DNA of 64,000 nt from Mermis nigrescens (Eukaryota; Nematoda; Enoplea; Mermithida; Mermithidae): positions 372,001 through 436,000 of the forward strand of contig JAVLUZ010000599.1 of assembly GCA_036768485.1 (NCBI GenBank), read 5' to 3'. This document shows positions 47,201 to 61,015 of this stretch, one piece after another (positions within the stretch are counted from its first letter, which is position 1; the number at the start of each line of letters is the position of its first letter). Under the pieces are notes generated by a model. That model was not told the origin of the DNA. It saw nothing but the letters and a program-made list of their open reading frames with translations, and did not search any database. A program made the position numbers and the translations under genes.

Positions 47201-49229
47201 GGCCGCCAACCCCGCTCCCTCTTAAATCCACCCCTGTTTGGGGGTATGCACACCCTCCCCCAGAAGTTGGAATACCTTGCATTTCTAGCGAGTTTTTGAT
47301 GCCATTGGATAGTGCTTGATGAAAAACGTCGAAAAATGGTGTTTTTTTGCCATACAACCACTTTTTAGACCATTTTTGACCTTTGAAAATTTTTTAACCC
47401 CCTCCCCCCTCAGAATTTTCGTGCTGCCCACCTATGTTTGCATCCCGTCGCATTAAGCTGGAATAATTCCAAAATGTAGGAGGCCTATCATGCTTCATCA
47501 TTAAATATTGGGCCCTTAATAATTAAAAAACGTTTGAAAAAGACGTAATCAGCAAAAAGCCGGGCTGCGCACAGCCACAGCCTTTTTCCCACAAAGCTAT
47601 CCACAATAAATGCAAAAGCGCATTGAAATCAGACACTGCAAAAAAAACTGAAAAAACGAAGCCTTTTAAAGCTTATTAGCTAAGTTAAAACTCGATATAA
47701 TTTCGGCGCAAAGATGCAATAAAAAGAACTACCTTGGCTTAGCTCTGATGAAAAGCTGGGCTGCGCCCTGCTTTTCATGGAAGCTACCAAGGAAAACTGA
47801 AAAAAACGTAGCCAGACCCGCACCATGCCAGGAAAATAAATATTAATGAGAATGAATAGCCAGAATAGAGAAGAAATCGCAATATGGCTGACTTTACTTT
47901 ATTGGGACACGTGGACCAATCACAGATGGGCAACGCAGCATCAATCAATATTTGATTCTCCCTTATTCTTAACCGCTAAAAATGGGGGTACCCTGGATCT
48001 CAACCAATTTTAAACCTAGAGCGGTACATCATATATCGATCGATAGAGCTTTTTGAGTGTTACATTTTTTCCTGTTACAGTACCCTTCTAATGTAAAGCT
48101 TTGTAAAGCTAGAAGCGATTAAAGTGACTTTTGTACCACAAACGTGCTATATCTTGGGCTACAGTATCCTAAGGTATTTTTTGACTCCGGATTCAAATTT
48201 TTTGCCCTCAATTACCCCCAAACACATTGTTTTTAAAACGATAACAATTATTCCTAGCATAGGATTAATTTGTGTAAAGTAAATTTTTAGGCCAAACTTT
48301 ACACCCATATAACTCTATGAGTTTACACTCAATGGTATTGCGAAACATACCATAGGATAGAGGAGACAATAATTCACGATAAGTTTAGGACTACCGAGCT
48401 TCTACCCCCAATGCCCCGGGCGCCAGAACCGGAAATATAATCCACTTACTTTTTTGTAATGCTTAAGCACTAGAAATAGGGGGTACCCTGGATTTTTGCC
48501 AATATTGGCCCTAGAGCAACACTTAATATGTCAATCAATAGAGCTTTTTGAGTTGTCATTTTTGCTCATTACAGTACCCCTACTCGTGTAGAACTTTTTG
48601 GAGTTAGAGGCGATCAAAGTTGCTTTTGGACAAAAAACGTGCTATAACATAGGCTACAGTACACCAAGGTGTATTTTTGATAAGAAATTCGGATTAGGCG
48701 TCGCCGATTACCCCCAATGTATTTATTTTCAACATTACAACGCTTAATGATAGCCCTACTATTGAATGATTTAAAGCCCATTTTTAGCTCCAACTTTACG
48801 CCCATTTATTTCAGGTTTTCGACTTTTCTCACATATACGGCTAGGCGCGTTGGGTAGCCGGGGCCCGCGGCAACAATATTCAAAGAAAAAATTCCTTAAC
48901 GAACGAGACAATCTTTAGAAAAAGGTCCTCAAAGTTGACCCCATGCTAAAGTTGGTTAACAATTATTAGCCCGTAACTCTATGGGTTTACACTCAGTTTC
49001 AACGCAACTTATGTCATTGGATAGAAGAGGCAATGGCAAACAAAAAGTTCTCTAGCCATAAAATTCTACAATCAATACCCGAGGAGCTAGAGCCCAAAAT
49101 ATAGTTCGCACATGCTGAACCATACCTACAGTAATATGGACCCCCAAATTTTCCGACGGATTTCTCATTTTTTTCGGGGGTTTTATATGCGTTGGGAAAG
49201 TTTAAAGAAAATCGACACGATCAAAAAAT
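44289..49229 (+). repeat. Array unit 4 (B type), cut by gap
   Basis: Near-identical to unit 2 throughout. About 30 bp before the next expected AACCAGCGCG it runs into Ns. Confidence 0.9.
47022..47436 (-). mobile_element. Family A with nested family G (unit 4)
   Basis: The inner element at 47049-47236 has the CATTGGCGG variant, as in unit 2. Confidence 0.88.
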
Positions 49230-49274
49230 NNNNNNNNNNNNNNNNNNNNNNNNNNNNNNNNNNNNNNNNNNNNN
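49230..49274. other. Assembly gap (45 N)
   Basis: Unresolved bases at the right edge of the tandem array. Gap size may be nominal, and the true copy number beyond it is unknown. Confidence 0.99.
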
Positions 49275-49392
49275 GGAGTCTAGTGTAGACCAACGAAGCC
49301 ACTTACCCGCGTGCACCTTTGCCAGTATAACCAGCCATTCATCAGACTGTAAACCTAACGATAAAGATATTAGAAATACAAAAGATGAATAA
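49275..49392 (+). other. Possible terminal coding exon after the gap
   Basis: An open frame runs from the gap to TGAATAAATAA at 49386. Its product is polar (RSHLPACTFASITSH) and unrecognised, and an AATAAA-like signal follows. It may be chance. Confidence 0.2.
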
Positions 49393-49399
49393 ATAATAC

Positions 49400-50800
<1,401 letters not shown>

Positions 50801-50801
50801 A

Positions 50802-50981
50802 CAGGGTTTGCCAATTTTAGGGTTCTTCCCCCATTTTAAGGGTTTTTTTGGGGCCGTTGAAGGCATTTTTTAAAGCGATTGAGGTTTTTTGCGCCTATTC
50901 TTGACCATCAGTTGGTGGTTGTTCCAGGCAGTTTGAGGTTAAAAATAGGGTCTTTTTTTGCAAGAGCACTTGGCAACCCTG
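50802..50981. mobile_element. hAT-like MITE (CAGGGTTTGCCAA ends)
   Basis: Starts CAGGGTTTGCCAATTTTAGG and ends CACTTGGCAACCCTG. Flanked by GTAAAAA on both sides (one base out of register). The CAGGGTTGCCAA terminus is typical of hAT elements in many animals. Confidence 0.75.
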
Positions 50982-51075
50982 GTAAAAAACCGACTGAAGA
51001 TCTATTTTGATAGTATGCCGTATTAATACTGAAATCAGCTAAAATTTTGCCAACTTAAATTTCTTACGCTGCTAC

Positions 51076-52221
51076 TAGGGATCGACCGGAGCTCCGGCTC
51101 CGGCTCCGGCCTCCGGCTCCTCCGGCCATTTTTTGGTCCTCCGGCCTCCGGCGGCGGAGGTTCAAAAAGGGGCCGGAGAGCCGGAGGTTTTTTGAACTAA
51201 ATCATTCAATGCTTTAACGCTCTTCTTTTCTTTTGAAGCTTAGCACACAGATTGTCTATTTTGTGAATTTGTACAAACACAGGTTTAATAAGTGAAGCTG
51301 TGAATGTGAACACTAATGTGGCATTGTGAATGCACTATTGGTGAAATATTATATCATATTTTGCTTAATAATGAACGAGAATATTTTAGATTGCAAAGCG
51401 AGCCGAGTCCGCGTTAATTCAGCGCACAAATGGATATAAATCTCTTTCGAGTGACAAAATAACAAACTTGGTGCGACGTAGTCTGCTCACTTACTTTTTG
51501 AGCTATTACAGATTGTAGATATAAGTACATACAGACACATTGCTAAGCTCTTTATGCTATGTTCATTTGGGTACTTTTCGAGTATAAGTGCATCCAGACA
51601 ATAAGGGCAAGCGAGAAAGCGGTGAGATTGGAGCTAAAAATAGAAGTATGCTAATTAAATGATTTTTTTCGATTACCCAACCGCCGCTGCCAGACCAGTC
51701 ATTTGAGAACATGTGTAATAGGTGAGGAGAGAACTAGTAGAACGTTATTGCATGTTAGTCTTCTTGATTTTCGCATAGCTCGATTAAATAGGTACATTAT
51801 GGAATGAATAATAAATTTCATACGTTATGTAGTTTACGTTAGAAAACCAACCTGATTAACTGATATATCTGCATTTCACACGTTTATCAATTTTCGGAAG
51901 TGGCTTGACTAGCAACAGATCACAGAACTAATTTAATTAATATGGTCGCAATATTTTAGTCCATATAAATGCATGGCTAGACAATAAACATTCACTTCTA
52001 CAGATTTTTTACTTATCCATGAGCAATGTATTTATACAAACCAATATACTGTACATCAATGAATTATATTTTACGGCCTGTGAAAATTCTAGTTCACTGA
52101 AAATTCTAAGTTCACCTCCGGCCTCCGGCCTCCGGCTCCGGCTCCGGCCGGAGCCGGAGGTGACGATGGCCGGAGCTCCGGCTCCGGCCCGGAGGAAAAA
52201 ATGGACCTCCGGTCGATCCTA
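51076..52221. mobile_element. hAT-like non-autonomous element with CCGGAGCTCCGG-rich ends
   Basis: Ends TAGGGATCGACCGGAG and (reverse complement) TAGGATCGACCGGAGG. Exact 8-bp duplication GCTGCTAC (51068-51075 and 52222-52229). About 100 bp of tandem CCGGCTCCGGCT and GGAGCTCC sits just inside each end (51087-51190 and 52115-52200), likely transposase-binding subterminal repeats. The A/T-rich centre has no transposase. Confidence 0.88.
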
Positions 52222-52417
52222 GCTGCTACATATGTTGGCGAAATGACATACTGCGATTAGAATAAAACACAGGTTTATAAATAAAGTATAGCTCTGATCT
52301 TTTATTGAAGTTACCTCACTTCTCCATATCTAAATCTCAACTTCAAAATGCTCTGTCGAGATAAAGCTAAGAAACGTTGAAAATGAATTATATCATAATA
52401 ATATCGACTTTATATAT

Positions 52418-52579
<162 letters not shown>

Positions 52580-52619
52580 ATATATAATATATATATACAT
52601 ATATAATACATATAATCAA

Positions 52620-54180
52620 TTACATATTTCGTTCAACTGCCAGCATCAAAATTAAATTCTTACCATGTTGATGCTGAAATGCCAATTCAAAACAGATAAC
52701 AATAGCTGCTCCGTTTGCCACATCCAACGTTGCTAGGACAAAAATTAAGCAAATTACTATCAATATACGTGCGTGCGTTTTCCTCTAGGAGCGATATAAT
52801 GGTTGTGCTAAGACAGACTTCAAAGGAAAATTTGCCAGGCCATGCCATGCATAGGAAGTAACCGGATTATGAGAGATCTGAACATAGTAAAACTGGCAAT
52901 GTATAGTTCAGCCAGACTCCTCACAAATCATGATTTTCTTGCAAAATCATTCGAAACAGACTAAAACTGTCAAATGTGCACTTTTGAACTTGTTGTTACA
53001 CTACTGCATTTTGTAGTCAGTTATAGACAAAAAGCTTTATAAAACTGACAAACTTTCTTAGATGTCTTGATACCCGAGGAATGATCATTTTACGCACTTG
53101 CTGTGTAATGTCTGACTGACTGGAAATGGTTGGCTGAGCAAACCATAAGAACAAATGCCAAAATTATCATCCAACTAAGGAAGCGTATAATTTAAGTCAA
53201 TAGGACTGAGGTACACCTTGTGCATTGACGGACCATATTAACCCAATATTTTTATTCAGTTATTTGTCTCCCAGTAATACTTTGAACCAAATGATCTTAA
53301 GCGTTCAGCCAAAGAACAAGCAAATATCGCATTTTGAAGAAGTTGGAAGACATGAGCTAGATTGAAGCATAGGATCCCCGAATTTTCAAAGCGCGGACGG
53401 AGTTAAAATAACTTGTGGAAAAAAGCAAAATAATTCTGCGTTTTTATTTGCAAGCTCATTGTATAAACCACAAAAAACGTTGCAAAGAGGGGGTCCTATT
53501 GTGATGTTTGTTTGATTCAAGGCAGTCGACTAGATTAAGCAGGGGTCCAAAGTATCTTTTCCGACTCCTCCTACATTTATCTTTGTAAATTTTTTAATAT
53601 GACAATGTATATAATGTTATAATTATATTTTTTATTTGTTCCGCTTTTTAACATTTTGTTTATTTTTTAGTTTTGCTCAATATTTTACACTTAAAAAGTT
53701 TGATTGACAGTTTCAAGCCGGAGTAAAATGACCTGACAGAGAAGCATATTGAAGCAGTAAACGGGTACGCTTTGAAGTCTGCATCACTTCTAGAATTTTT
53801 AATCTGTTTACTGAGTATTTTCGGCACACACACACACACACAGCTCTGCTTTCGTACTTCTTTTATGTACATTTAATTTGACCCATTTTCTGTGTGAGGG
53901 TTTGTTTAAATTCTACCATGTGGATAATTAGCGACTTATAAGTTTGTTAGCGTTGACTTTACTACGATTTTCTTAAAGAAAAATTATGGTACAGTACATA
54001 ATAAATGCAGTACGCTGACAGAAGAAACCAAAATTAAGATTTTACTTCCTTTAGAATCCTCTTATCATTTGCAGTGAACGCGACTCGAATCAACTTCTTT
54101 TATTTCAAGACAGCTTTAGATAGAAACATAATGTGCTTATCACATTGGGAAATCGAGACTTTGCATTATGTTTGTTGATA
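52620..54180. other. Unassigned intergenic sequence
   Basis: Includes a short (CA)n run at 53826-53842. No coding exon, RNA gene or element recognised. Confidence 0.35.
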
Positions 54181-54197
54181 ACTCGATAACAAGAAAC

Positions 54198-54367
54198 CAG
54201 GCACGTAGCTGGCCGTCCTATTTTAGGGGAACCAACACCAATTTTAGGGGGTCTAAGCCTAAAAAGGCCAAAAAATAGCACAAAATAACGTGTATAAAAT
54301 CATAGTTTTTCCGATTTTTCTGAATTTTGGGGGGTCGGACCCCCATTCCCCCAGAGCTACGTGCCTA
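54198..54367. mobile_element. hAT-like MITE (CAGGCACGTAGC ends)
   Basis: Starts CAGGCACGTAGCTGG and ends GAGCTACGTGCCTA. Exact duplication CAAGAAAC (54190-54197 and 54368-54375). 170 bp. Confidence 0.88.
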
Positions 54368-54379
54368 CAAGAAACGAGA

Positions 54380-55140
54380 TGTAAAAAGCTTAAGAAAAAA
54401 AGCAACGAAATTGTATGCAGCACAAAACATTTAAACACACGGCCCGAGTTCTATATTCTGGATTTTAGCCAGTCCAAGTGTGTAGTCAGGATGATTGTAC
54501 AGGGGATACGTGCCCCCTCAAATCAAATCATGAAATTCTTTGATAGAATAAAACACGGAAAAGCGAAACCTTTTCGGCGCTTTGCGCCGACTGATGTGCT
54601 TTAAAATGCATTTGTTATACTCCCCAGCAGTTTCTTTAAATTACTACGATTTCGTTTGATTTCAGAAATTCTTCCAAATTTTTATGCATTTTCTAATGTC
54701 GAAAATCTTCAAAAGTTTTGACTAAATTTCTATTTCATTCCATTCAAATATTTGTAGTGACAACGTCTCAGAATTCTGTGCTGCACACAAATTAAATTTT
54801 TTAAGCGCTTTTTATGTCAAAAGCTCAAGCTTGCTTGCTTTGAGATAATTCAATCATATAATGTATCTCTCGGTTTCGAAATTTCTAAAATTCTTGCGAA
54901 TATAATTATTTTAATACCTGTCAAAAATCTTCAAAAGTTTGACCTGAAAAGATTGGCCGTTCCCGACGGACCCGGTCATTCTTTGAATAATTTTTGCCAT
55001 CGATATCCCCAAAAATTTGTGTATTTCATTTTCTAACATGTCTATACATTTTTCTATTTCATGCGAATTTATTCAATTTCTGCCATATGCTGTGTTTCAC
55101 AAACCTGAAAAATTGACCGCTTCATACGAATTAAACGGCA
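54380..55140. other. Unassigned sequence with one GGCGC hairpin
   Basis: A perfect CGGCGC-TTT-GCGCCG hairpin lies near 54576. Otherwise A/T-rich with no recognised gene. Confidence 0.35.
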
Positions 55141-55314
55141 TGCACATTAGAGCGCACTACATTAGAGCGCCGACATTAGAGCGCGCGAAATTAGAGCGCC
55201 GACATTAAAGTGCAGTTACAATGATGCGTCATGGATGCAGACATATGTAGGTTTCACTTTCCACGCAATAAATTGTAACTTTCGGTTTCTAAAAATTGGT
55301 TTACAAAAATATAC

Positions 55315-55545
55315 CTATAGTCTGTTTCATTTAACTTTGCGGTTTTTCTCTTAAATTTTTCCGTAAGAATCAGGCTACAAAAGTGGTTTAAAATTTTGAT
55401 GCAGTGATGCGGCTTACTAATGACATACGTCTCTATACGGCTCAATATACTGTAGAATATCATATTTATCGCACTACTTTAAAACACTTTTGTAGTCAAT
55501 TTAAACTATTACAAAAACCTCAAAGCTAAAAGAAACAGATTATAG
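55315..55545 (+). mobile_element. Family F MITE, copy 1
   Basis: Starts CTATAGTCTGTTTCATTTAA and ends AAAGAAACAGATTATAG. Shares GGCTACAAAAGTGGTTTAAA and AAAACACTTTTGTAGTC with copy 2. Confidence 0.78.
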
Positions 55546-55918
55546 CACATCTTTTGCTTATCTACCGCAGTTTTATGATTGTTTACAGCAGCAATAAATT
55601 TCACGCTTGATTTGCACAACTTACAGTAAATGCGAACAATTTAAAAAAATTGCGAAAATGAATACCGTAATCTGTGTCAATAAAATAAGTGAAAAGGGTA
55701 TAATGGCGTACACAAAACCTATTGCTTCAAAAATTAGTCCTTTTTCCAGAGGTATGTAAAAAAGTTAAAATTTCTTCTTTTTGTACATCCACTAATTCAA
55801 CAAGTGTTGAACTCAACCAGAAAGTAAAGAAAGAATTCAAAAGTCTGTTCATTTCTTTACAAAACAAAAGATACCGCTTGCATTTATCACTACCTGATCC
55901 CGAGATATTCATGCGTAG

Positions 55919-56149
55919 GTATAGTCCGTTTCATTTAACTTTGCGGTTTTCTTTGAATATTTTCCACAAGAATTAGGCTACAAAAGTGGTTTAAACTTTT
56001 GATGCAGTAATGCGGCTTAACACTGACACGCGTCCCCAAGTGACTCAACATATTATAGAATATCATATTAATTGTATTAGTTTAAAACACTTTTGTAGTC
56101 ACTTTAAATTTTTTCAAAAACCTCAAAGCTAAATGAAACAGACTATAGT
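55919..56149 (+). mobile_element. Family F MITE, copy 2
   Basis: Starts TATAGTCCGTTTCATTTAAC and ends AAATGAAACAGACTATAG. Both copies lie in the same orientation within the minisatellite fold-back. Confidence 0.78.
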
Positions 56150-56519
56150 TAACTTTGCCACCGTTATGATAGAAAGCGTATCCAATTCTGAATCGGAAAG
56201 TATAGGAATCGTTGCAAATAGTCTCGAGTGTAGGATACAGTAGGATTTTTTTCAAATGCATGCTCCTTTTGTCCGTGAAGTTTTAACCGGCGAATTCTCT
56301 CTTTTATCAGCATAAAAGTTTTGTAAAGTTATGTTAAAAACATCTATTAAGGCTGCGCTCTGATGTCGCGCACTCTACTGTCGCGCGCTCCAATGTCGCG
56401 CGCTCTAATGTCGCGCGCTCTAATGTCGTTGCGCTCTAATGTCGCTGCGCTCTAACGTCGGCGCTCTGATCTCGGCGCTCTAATGTCGGCGCTCTAATGT
56501 CGCGCGCTCTAGTGTCGGC

Positions 56520-58700
56520 TTACCGAATTGAACGAATTGAATGCATTCTCTAGTTTTATATCCCAAAATTTTCGCGCTTCCTGCGAATCAAACCTAAAGA
56601 AAGTAGGCATTTCTAGCGGCTATGATCATCTTAATGCATTTTCTCAAAAATCTGATACTTAAATGCAGATTTAATCATTTCATGTGTATTATACAACCTA
56701 ACGAGAATTTATGCATCTTTTGTGCTCATCGTTAGATTAATATTTTCTAACAGCCCTCCATCAAAATTCAGAAAAAATTTAATTTTTTCATTGCTGAGGT
56801 GCGTGATGTTGTGAAAAGCTACAGACAGAATTTCTTTTGGGCGTGATGATTGCAAATGTGGTACAATAATGTATATACAAAAACGCGCCTAAGTACTTGA
56901 AAAACGTTAAATTTTACAAGTGTTCCTCCCCAGAACTAAAGTCCTTGCTACGCCTATGAGTCAGTATTGAGACAGACTTCAATATTTAGAGATATGCATG
57001 CAGTCAGATTTAAGCCCTCAAGATAATTTTCGTATGCGCAGGTGGATAACAATCCTGCTTTAAAAGGCAGTTTAATATATTCAAATATTAATTTCTAAAA
57101 CGCATAAAAATTTAAAGCTTTTTCAACATAAATGCGTAAACATTAAATACTCTCGAACATGAAAAAATCAAACTAATTCGTTTCAACTAACTTTCATCTT
57201 ATTTCCTAGATTTGGCATTATACCTGCAGCGAAGCGTACGATTGCTGGTAAAAATAATTCATGCATGAAATCCTGCTAAAACCTGAATTTGCATAATAGT
57301 CGATCGCGATCGCGTGAGCGTTCTCACCTGCATTAGTATGCCCATCTATTTAGAAACTTATCTAAAGCAAAAAATGCGTTTTTGTCTGATTAAGCTGCCT
57401 TAGAAAATATAAAGTTACGAGGATAGCATGCAAAATTTCTGACCTGTTGCATTATAAAAATATTAAATTGACGCAGATACAATACAGATAATTTCCTTGG
57501 TCCAAAAACATAAGTAAAACCCCTGTCAGTTTTTTTACGAAGCCGATTCAGTATCTTTTGTCGCACAAAATACTGGAACGTTTCTGATACTTACTTAATA
57601 CAAACTGAAGTAAAGTTGATACATTCCATTAAATCAGCTTATTGGCAATAAATATAAGATATATTGACATTACAATCACATGGCTGTCTGTATCTTAACT
57701 GTGATCATACTTTGACTAAGGAACAGCAGAAAGTTGTTTTCGAAAGACGAAAAAAACCAGAATTAGGACTCAAAAATGAAGAATGAATCTTTAAATGAAT
57801 GCCTGATAGCAAATAGATGAAGGCAGAGCCGAGATTGTTCCCATGAACCGGCCGGGCTTTGCCTTGCGATTTGGCATCAAATAATTTCTGATTTTTACAG
57901 TATGTCTGTCAAAACTGACTGAAGATAATCTGACTTAGTCGCTAAAATTTTTTCTACTATTTTTCCCTTCTTTGATGAAGCAATAGTATTATTATTATTA
58001 TTATTATTATTAATTAATAAACTTATCATTTTTTAAATTCAATAAGCCAATAATAACAATCTTAACGATTAAATAATAATAAGAATAATAGTAAATATCA
58101 TTCATTATTACATCAATTTTATTATATTTGCTACTTCATTTTATCTTATCAAGATAAAATTGTATAGTCGAATTGCATTATAATCGATAGGAATGTTTCT
58201 GTACATTTTATTAACCCTATTGCTATCTCTTTTTTGCAATCCACCGCGCTAATACGCCATCCCAGCCTTTTTCAAATGCGCCGAATTTTAATTAAGTTAC
58301 TATTTATGCAATTTTTGAACGCTTCGCGCATTTTTCTTACTTACAGCACTGGCATCGTGTATGCAACAGAGCCCGATCTGGAGTCCGATAGACAGTGTCC
58401 GAGCTTACAAAGCCATTTGAATCCAAATGGAATGAAAAAGGTACCGTACTTCACATTTATTACCTAATTTCGTACACTTTTGTGGACCTTTTGATTTTCA
58501 ATCGATTTTTGCTTAATTCAGCCCTATTTTCACCACAGAATTATTAATTTTCGCTCCTGGGCTCTTGGCCCTATTACCCTTACAATATACATGTTTAATA
58601 GTCACCCGGTGACTGAACATGCATGCAATATGGATGAAGACAAAAAGCAGGCATCAGATTCTACCGTGATTAAAGGATAAATCAACGTTATTTTCTTTTT
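56520..58700. other. Unassigned A/T-rich sequence with TTA microsatellite
   Basis: A (TTA)n run lies near 57986-58012. No gene, RNA or element family recognised in this 2.2 kb. Confidence 0.35.
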
Positions 58701-58718
58701 AAACCTGTGAGTGATCGT

Positions 58719-59280
58719 CAGACATGCACACAGTATATGAATTGTGGAGGGATAAAATTTCAAAGTGTTTTTGGAGCTCAACAAAGGTAGAAACTCGTCA
58801 AAATATATATTTTTGCGTTTCTGACGATGTTTTATCTTTCCAGAATGTTGATATACAAAAACTTCTATAAAAAATATATGAAAAATTTGAGTAGTCAGAT
58901 ATGAGCATACGTGGGCGGCACCAAAGTTCTGGGTGTGCAAGATTTTTTCAAAGGTCAAAAACGGGCCTTAAAAATGGTGGTATGGCGAAATAACTCGAAG
59001 TTTCTCATCGATCACTATCCATTGGCATCAAAAACTGCCGAAACAAACGAAAAAATTTCAAAAAATGAATTTTGAGGGATGGGTATTTTAGTTCCTGGGG
59101 TTGCATATCCCTTCAAATCCCTCGCCACACGCCCAGGTATGGATATGAGTACTATGGCACGAAGCGCCGAGAATCTGACAATGTTGAGCCAAGAAATTCC
59201 TGCACTCTTTAGTACGAATTTATTTCTTCAAAATTGTGAATTCTATGAAAGGTGTGAGAAAATTCCGAACGGAGCAATCA
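58719..59280 (+). mobile_element. Family E element split by family A
   Basis: The left part starts CAGACATGCACACAGTATA. The right part resumes after the insertion at TACTATGGCACGAAGCGCCGA and ends near AAAATTGTGAATTC. The split falls at the GAGTATATGGCG-like position of the family. Confidence 0.65.
58906..59141 (+). mobile_element. Family A element inserted in family E
   Basis: Starts CATACGTGGGCGGCACCAAAG and ends CACGCCCAGGTATG. Exact duplication GATATGAG (58898-58905 and 59142-59149). Confidence 0.88.
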
Positions 59281-59289
59281 AATCTCAAA

Positions 59290-60470
59290 TTCGAATAATT
59301 AGCTTAGGGTCAATTTTTTAAATATTAGTCATGACTTGTAGATTACCCACCTGAATTTACATTTCTTCGCACTCAAACGAGTTAGTGTGCTACACAGTAA
59401 AGTGTACGTTATTTTGTTATTCTGCGCAAAATTTTATCTAACGCAATTTTGAATTCTGTCCAGTCGTCGTCATAATTGTACATGATAAAAAACCGGTAAA
59501 CCTAATTTTCGTTTGTTTGCTGACGCAATATTTCTAAATACATGGTCTTTTTAGCTTTTTAATATAATTCTAAAATTTTTCTATGCTTTCTCGAGTCATG
59601 AAAATATTTTTCTCTGCCAGCCACTCTGCTTAATATGCGGAACGTGCGTTTTATGCTGAAAACACGTCCTGTCTAAAGCGTTAAATGTCATATTTTATTT
59701 CCGTTTCTTTACACTCAGTATTGAGTTAGCTAAAGAGTGTAAACTTTATACTGCGAATCTCTATTCAGCCCAGATCATTGTGGATGGTGAAATTTTTCAA
59801 ATGTTCTACCTAATGCCAGAATAAAGAATTTGACCTTTAAACTTTTCTATATGCGTTGATTGTTTAGATGAAGCAGAAATTATGCACGTATTTTTAATGC
59901 CACGTTATAACTCTTGTATTGCATATTTTTGCTTCAAGTCTTTTTTTAGACCGTAGATTCTTGGTTCGTCTTCAATAAATAAATTGTTCTTATTCTGAAT
60001 GCACGATTATTGAAGTTATTTTAATTGAGGATCGTAAATTGACCCTCCTATTACAAAGGGTTCAAGCACCCTAGAATTAATAAGGACTAGATCGGAAATA
60101 TAGTCATCAGGGAGATAAAAAATCAATAAAAATACATATTTCTGGTGGCCAAGAACATGAGAATTTCAAAAATGCTATTAATTTTGCATGAAGCTGAAAA
60201 CCAATTGAAAAAACTTAGTTAGACATTCGGAAATGTGTAAGAAATGCGGTCTGCGACACGCGTAACACAAACAAAATATAGGTCAATACGTTTTCTTTTG
60301 CCTAATAAAAATTAAACATATGTTCCAATAAAAAAGAGGGCACTGAGAAGCTTGCCGCATAAGGATTTATGGTGTTACACTAAACTGCAAAAAACAGGCA
60401 ACTAGATCATGGATCAAAAGCTTGGCAAAAGTAAGCTTAAAGGAGTCTTTAATTCAAAAAAAATTTTCAC
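59290..60470. other. Unassigned A/T-rich sequence
   Basis: TTTACACTCAGTATTGAG and GAGTGTAAACTTTA near 59710 echo motifs of the array units. No gene supported. Confidence 0.35.
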
Positions 60471-60482
60471 TGTAGTTGCGAA

Positions 60483-60864
60483 CATAGATGATTATCGGGG
60501 AGAAGGGGGTTCAACCCCGCTCCAGTTCACTCCCCCCAAATCGGTGATTTTTCGAAAGTTCCCAAAATTTTCTAATAATTTAGAAAATGTGCTTTCTTGA
60601 GCGTTTTTAGCTATATATTTGCTCAAGAGTGCCAAATTTTGGGCGCTTCGCGCCATTAAACTCATGTTTAACTATATTTTGTTCAATTTGTTCTACTTTT
60701 TTCAAAATTTTCTTTATATTTTAATGCTCTAGAAAGGTACAGCATCGTCCAAAAACGCTGAAAACGAAGTTTTCGACGCGTACCTACCATATTTGGGCCA
60801 GAAAAGGAACTTGATAATTTTACTCCTCTCCCCTTCCCCAGAATTCCCATGCTGAGCATGTATG
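60483..60864 (-). mobile_element. Family E element, best-preserved copy
   Basis: Starts CATAGATGATTATCGGGG and ends CCATGCTGAGCATGTATG. Exact duplication GTTGCGAA (60475-60482 and 60865-60872). Carries the perfect hairpin GGGCGC-TTC-GCGCC near 60640. 382 bp. Confidence 0.85.
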
Positions 60865-61015
60865 GTTGCGAAACCCTAATGTACATGTAGATTTTTCAAA
60901 GGCAGACAGGTGCTCAATCACATTCTTTGCGTTCGGTACAATTTTGAAGACATTCGATTTAAAAACGCTCGGATTGTGAATGTAAGCAAGGAAATCATTT
61001 AAAATTTTTAATCTT

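Larger units (their letters stand above)
29661..49229. repeat. Tandem array of four ~4.9-kb units, dimeric higher-order repeat
   Basis: Anchors AACCAGCGCG at 29661, 34396, 39358 and 44289 give units of 4735, 4962, 4931 and at least 4941 bp. Units 1 and 3 share variants (CCCAACTATGGGG, GTCCTTAGGCAATT, GCTAGTATGTATT), while units 2 and 4 share others (CCCAACGATGGGG, GTCCTTAATGGCAATT, GCTCAGTATG). The array therefore grew as a ~9.9-kb dimer. No credible ORF is conserved; the recurring small ORFs are copies of non-coding sequence. Each unit contains ~173-bp subrepeats, a pyrimidine tract, a nested MITE pair and a hairpin cluster. The right edge is lost in an N gap. Confidence 0.95.
55143..56518. 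repeat. Fold-back structure with inverted ATTAGAGCGC minisatellites
   Basis: The left block (55143-55214) has about five units of ACATTAGAGCGC. The right block (56354-56518) has about eleven units of GCGCTCTAATGTCG in the opposite orientation. The intervening 1.1 kb includes two family F MITEs. Resembles fold-back elements whose inverted ends are tandem repeats. Confidence 0.75.

Noticed and set aside
53660..53872. Minus-strand ORF with a CVCVCV run
   Set aside because: Created by the (CA)n microsatellite.
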